DNA of 64,000 nucleotides, from contig JALONM010000007.1 of assembly GCA_025454925.1 (NCBI GenBank), positions 58,220 to 122,219 of the forward strand, given 5' to 3'. Positions 62,226 through 64,000 of this stretch are shown in pieces. This DNA comes from Cytophagaceae bacterium (GTDB lineage Bacteria; Bacteroidota; Bacteroidia; Cytophagales; Cytophagaceae). Each line of letters begins with the position of its first letter. The stretch's first letter is position 1. Below the pieces are notes generated by a model. That model made no database searches. It had not been told where the DNA came from and was given only the letters and a program-made list of their open reading frames with translations. The position numbers and the translations under genes are program-made.

Positions 62226-63842
62226 ATGATCGGAACCGAAAATCTTTCGCTGCGTTACGGGAAGCGCGTGTTGTTTGAAGAAGTTAATGTAAAATTTGCT
62301 CCCGGAAACTGCTATGGCTTGATCGGCGCCAACGGCGCGGGTAAGTCTACTTTTTTGAAAATCCTTTCGGGAGAAATTGATCCCACCACCGGAAAAGTTG
62401 TTATTACTCCTGGCGAACGCATGGCTGTGTTAAAGCAGAACCAATATGAATTCGATGAAAACCAGGTGCTCGAAACCGTCATCATGGGACATAAAAAATT
62501 GTACTCCCTGATGAAAGAAAAAGACGCTCTGTATGCCAAAGAAGATTTCAGCGAAGCAGACGGTGTTAAAGCTTCCGAACTGGAGGAGCAATTTGCTGAA
62601 CTAAACGGATGGAATGCAGAATCAGAGGCAGCAGAACTGTTGAGCGGATTGGGTGTGAAAGAACATTTGCATTACTTGTGCATGAAAGAACTGGATGCCA
62701 ACGATAAAGTACGTGTCCTTTTGGCGCAAGCTCTTTTCGGAAATCCAGATATTTTGCTGCTTGATGAACCTACCAACAACCTGAGCATCGAATCGGTGCG
62801 TTGGCTGGAAAACTTTTTGTATGAATTTAAAAACACGGTAATCGTTGTATCGCACGACCGTCACTTTCTGGACCAGGTATGCACGCATATTGCAGACATT
62901 GACTTTGGAAAACTACAACTATACACTGGTAACTATTCCTTCTGGTACGAATCATCCCAGTTGGCAGTGAAGCAGCGCGCCGATCAGAATAAAAAGATCG
63001 AAGACAAACGAAAAGAATTACAAGACTTTATCGCACGTTTTAGCGCGAATGCCTCCAAATCCAAACAAGCTACTTCACGTCAAAAGCTTTTGGAAAAACT
63101 GACGGTAGAAGACATCAAACCTTCCAGCAGAAAATATCCAGCTATTTTCTTTAAGCCGGAACGTGAACCTGGAGATCAGATTTTGAAAGTAGAAAACCTG
63201 TCTGCCCACCGCGATGGAACCATGATGTTCCAAAATGTAAGTTTCAGTGTAGGGCGAGAAGATAAGATTGCGTTTATCTCCAAAGAACCGCTGGCCATCT
63301 CTACGTTTTTCGATGTCATTAACGGTGAACATCAGGCCCAGGGAGGTTCGTATAAATGGGGAGTTACCATTACGAATACGTATTTCCCAAGGGAAAACTC
63401 ACGCTATTTTGCCAGCGACCTGAACCTGATCGATTGGCTCCGTCAATATTCCGAAGAGAAAGACGAAAGTTTCATTCGTACGTTTTTAGGAAGAATGTTG
63501 TTTACTGGTGAAGAATCATTGAAAAGTTGCAAAGTACTTTCCGGTGGAGAAAAGGTACGCTGTATGCTTTCTAAAATGATGATGAGCGGCGCCAATTCAT
63601 TGGTGATGGATGATCCTACCAACCACCTTGACTTGGAATCTATTACCTCCCTGAACAATGGCATGAAAGATTTTAAAGGTGTTGTTCTATTCTATTCACA
63701 TGACTATGAATTGATTCAAACCGTTGCGAACCGCATCATTGAGATTACTCCTAAAGGTATCATTGATAAAATGATGACCTACGAAGAATACCTGGAAAAC
63801 GAACGGGTAAAAGAACAGCAGGAAGAACTATACGCTGTATAG
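62226..63842 (+). CDS. ABC-F family ATP-binding protein (YbiT-like)
   Basis: 538 residues with two ATP-binding cassettes and no membrane part, so a ribosome-associated ABC-F protein. The first cassette has a standard Walker A (GANGAGKSTFLK) and Walker B (DILLLDEPTNNL), but its signature is ELDANDKVRV instead of LSGGQ. The second cassette has a normal signature (LSGGEKVRC), a Walker A without its lysine (SKEPLAISTFF, 352-362) and Asp463 in place of the catalytic Glu (VMDDPTNHL). The linker between them (about 235-290) is charged and helical. The order resembles YbiT. ABC-F proteins act on stalled or starting ribosomes; the altered second site suggests asymmetric ATP use. Confidence 0.85.
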   Translation: MIGTENLSLRYGKRVLFEEVNVKFAPGNCYGLIGANGAGKSTFLKILSGEIDPTTGKVVITPGERMAVLKQNQYEFDENQVLETVIMGHKKLYSLMKEKDALYAKEDFSEADGVKASELEEQFAELNGWNAESEAAELLSGLGVKEHLHYLCMKELDANDKVRVLLAQALFGNPDILLLDEPTNNLSIESVRWLENFLYEFKNTVIVVSHDRHFLDQVCTHIADIDFGKLQLYTGNYSFWYESSQLAVKQRADQNKKIEDKRKELQDFIARFSANASKSKQATSRQKLLEKLTVEDIKPSSRKYPAIFFKPEREPGDQILKVENLSAHRDGTMMFQNVSFSVGREDKIAFISKEPLAISTFFDVINGEHQAQGGSYKWGVTITNTYFPRENSRYFASDLNLIDWLRQYSEEKDESFIRTFLGRMLFTGEESLKSCKVLSGGEKVRCMLSKMMMSGANSLVMDDPTNHLDLESITSLNNGMKDFKGVVLFYSHDYELIQTVANRIIEITPKGIIDKMMTYEEYLENERVKEQQEELYAV

Positions 63843-63855
63843 CAGCAGCAATAAA

Positions 63856-63897
63856 AAAAGCGGGAAGCATGAACTCTAAGGAATGCTTCCCGCTTTT
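63856..63897. terminator. Intrinsic terminator after the ABC-F gene
   Basis: Perfect 15-bp stem AAAAGCGGGAAGCAT / ATGCTTCCCGCTTTT with a 12-base loop, 14 bases past the stop codon. Confidence 0.9.
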
Positions 63898-63920
63898 GTT
63901 TAACCGGCTTTTCTCAATAG

Positions 63921-64000
63921 AAGCGAAGCGCACTATGGAGAAAGCTCATGGATCGTAGATCCATGGCCGGTAATCCCGACTTAGAAAATCACGGGCTTAG
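63921..64000 (+). repeat. Dispersed repeat copy C, cut by the window end
   Basis: Matches copy A (986-1,029) over 44 bases, with the intact palindrome ATGGATCGTAGATCCAT (63,948-63,964), and matches copy B over the further 36 bases to the window end. An open frame MDRRSMAGNPDLENHGL begins inside it; I do not think it is a gene, because copies A and B do not keep it in a usable form. Confidence 0.75.

Noticed and set aside
63948..64000. Gene start MDRRSMAGNPDLENHGL at the window edge
   Set aside because: The sequence is a dispersed repeat; copy A diverges right after the palindrome and copy B has lost the ATG.

Overview
The window is chromosomal DNA of a free-living member of the Bacteroidota. 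The evidence is consistent: type IX secretion (T9SS) sorting domains of types A and B, a PorP/SprF-type outer-membrane protein, a GldJ-type gliding lipoprotein, TAnnTTTG promoter boxes, a DPP4-type peptidase, DUF4783 next to nadC, and structured intergenic elements that resemble the Flavo-1 RNA motif. Genus cannot be fixed from the sequence. No tRNA, rRNA, CRISPR array, insertion sequence or prophage was recognised.

Layout. 1-1,023: end of an NAD(P)-binding protein and a small membrane protein. 1,133-8,956: a 2,607-residue secreted GH8 glycanase with twelve tandem Ig/PKD-like repeats and a T9SS tail. 9,230-11,006: DUF4783-nadC-YcxB operon. 11,490-13,581: GAF-like membrane protein and a dicarboxylate/amino-acid symporter. 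13,751-17,802: era, der, an unknown gene and miaA. 17,857-21,191: dipeptidyl peptidase IV and a divergent unknown lipoprotein. 21,192-22,318: two terminators, a dispersed repeat and a broken 3-hydroxyanthranilate dioxygenase gene.

22,353-39,911 (minus strand) is the most distinctive part. It is a five-gene operon that starts with a 3,884-residue type-B T9SS adhesin-like protein, followed by a histidine kinase with an extracytoplasmic carboxypeptidase-regulatory-like domain, a PorP/SprF protein, a TPR/PD40 envelope protein and an MFS transporter. Cargo, its probable outer-membrane partner, an envelope scaffold and a sensor are thus in one transcription unit.

40,106-43,794 is a second minus-strand operon of membrane proteins (DUF4153, unknown, ferritin-like, DUF1361, diacylglycerol kinase) behind two similar palindromes. 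44,153-47,004: RDD protein, AraC-type regulator, acyl-CoA dehydrogenase. 47,132-50,977: CDF transporter, a LytS/LytTR-type two-component pair and an unknown secreted protein. 51,103-55,126: purK, purE, terC, an HD-domain protein and a T9SS cargo protein. 55,569-57,416: a secreted lectin/discoidin protein. 57,842-62,012 (minus): aspartate kinase, gldJ, exonuclease III and a small conserved protein. 62,226-63,842: an ABC-F ATPase with degenerate nucleotide-binding motifs. A dispersed repeat with a palindromic core occurs at both ends of the window and in the middle.
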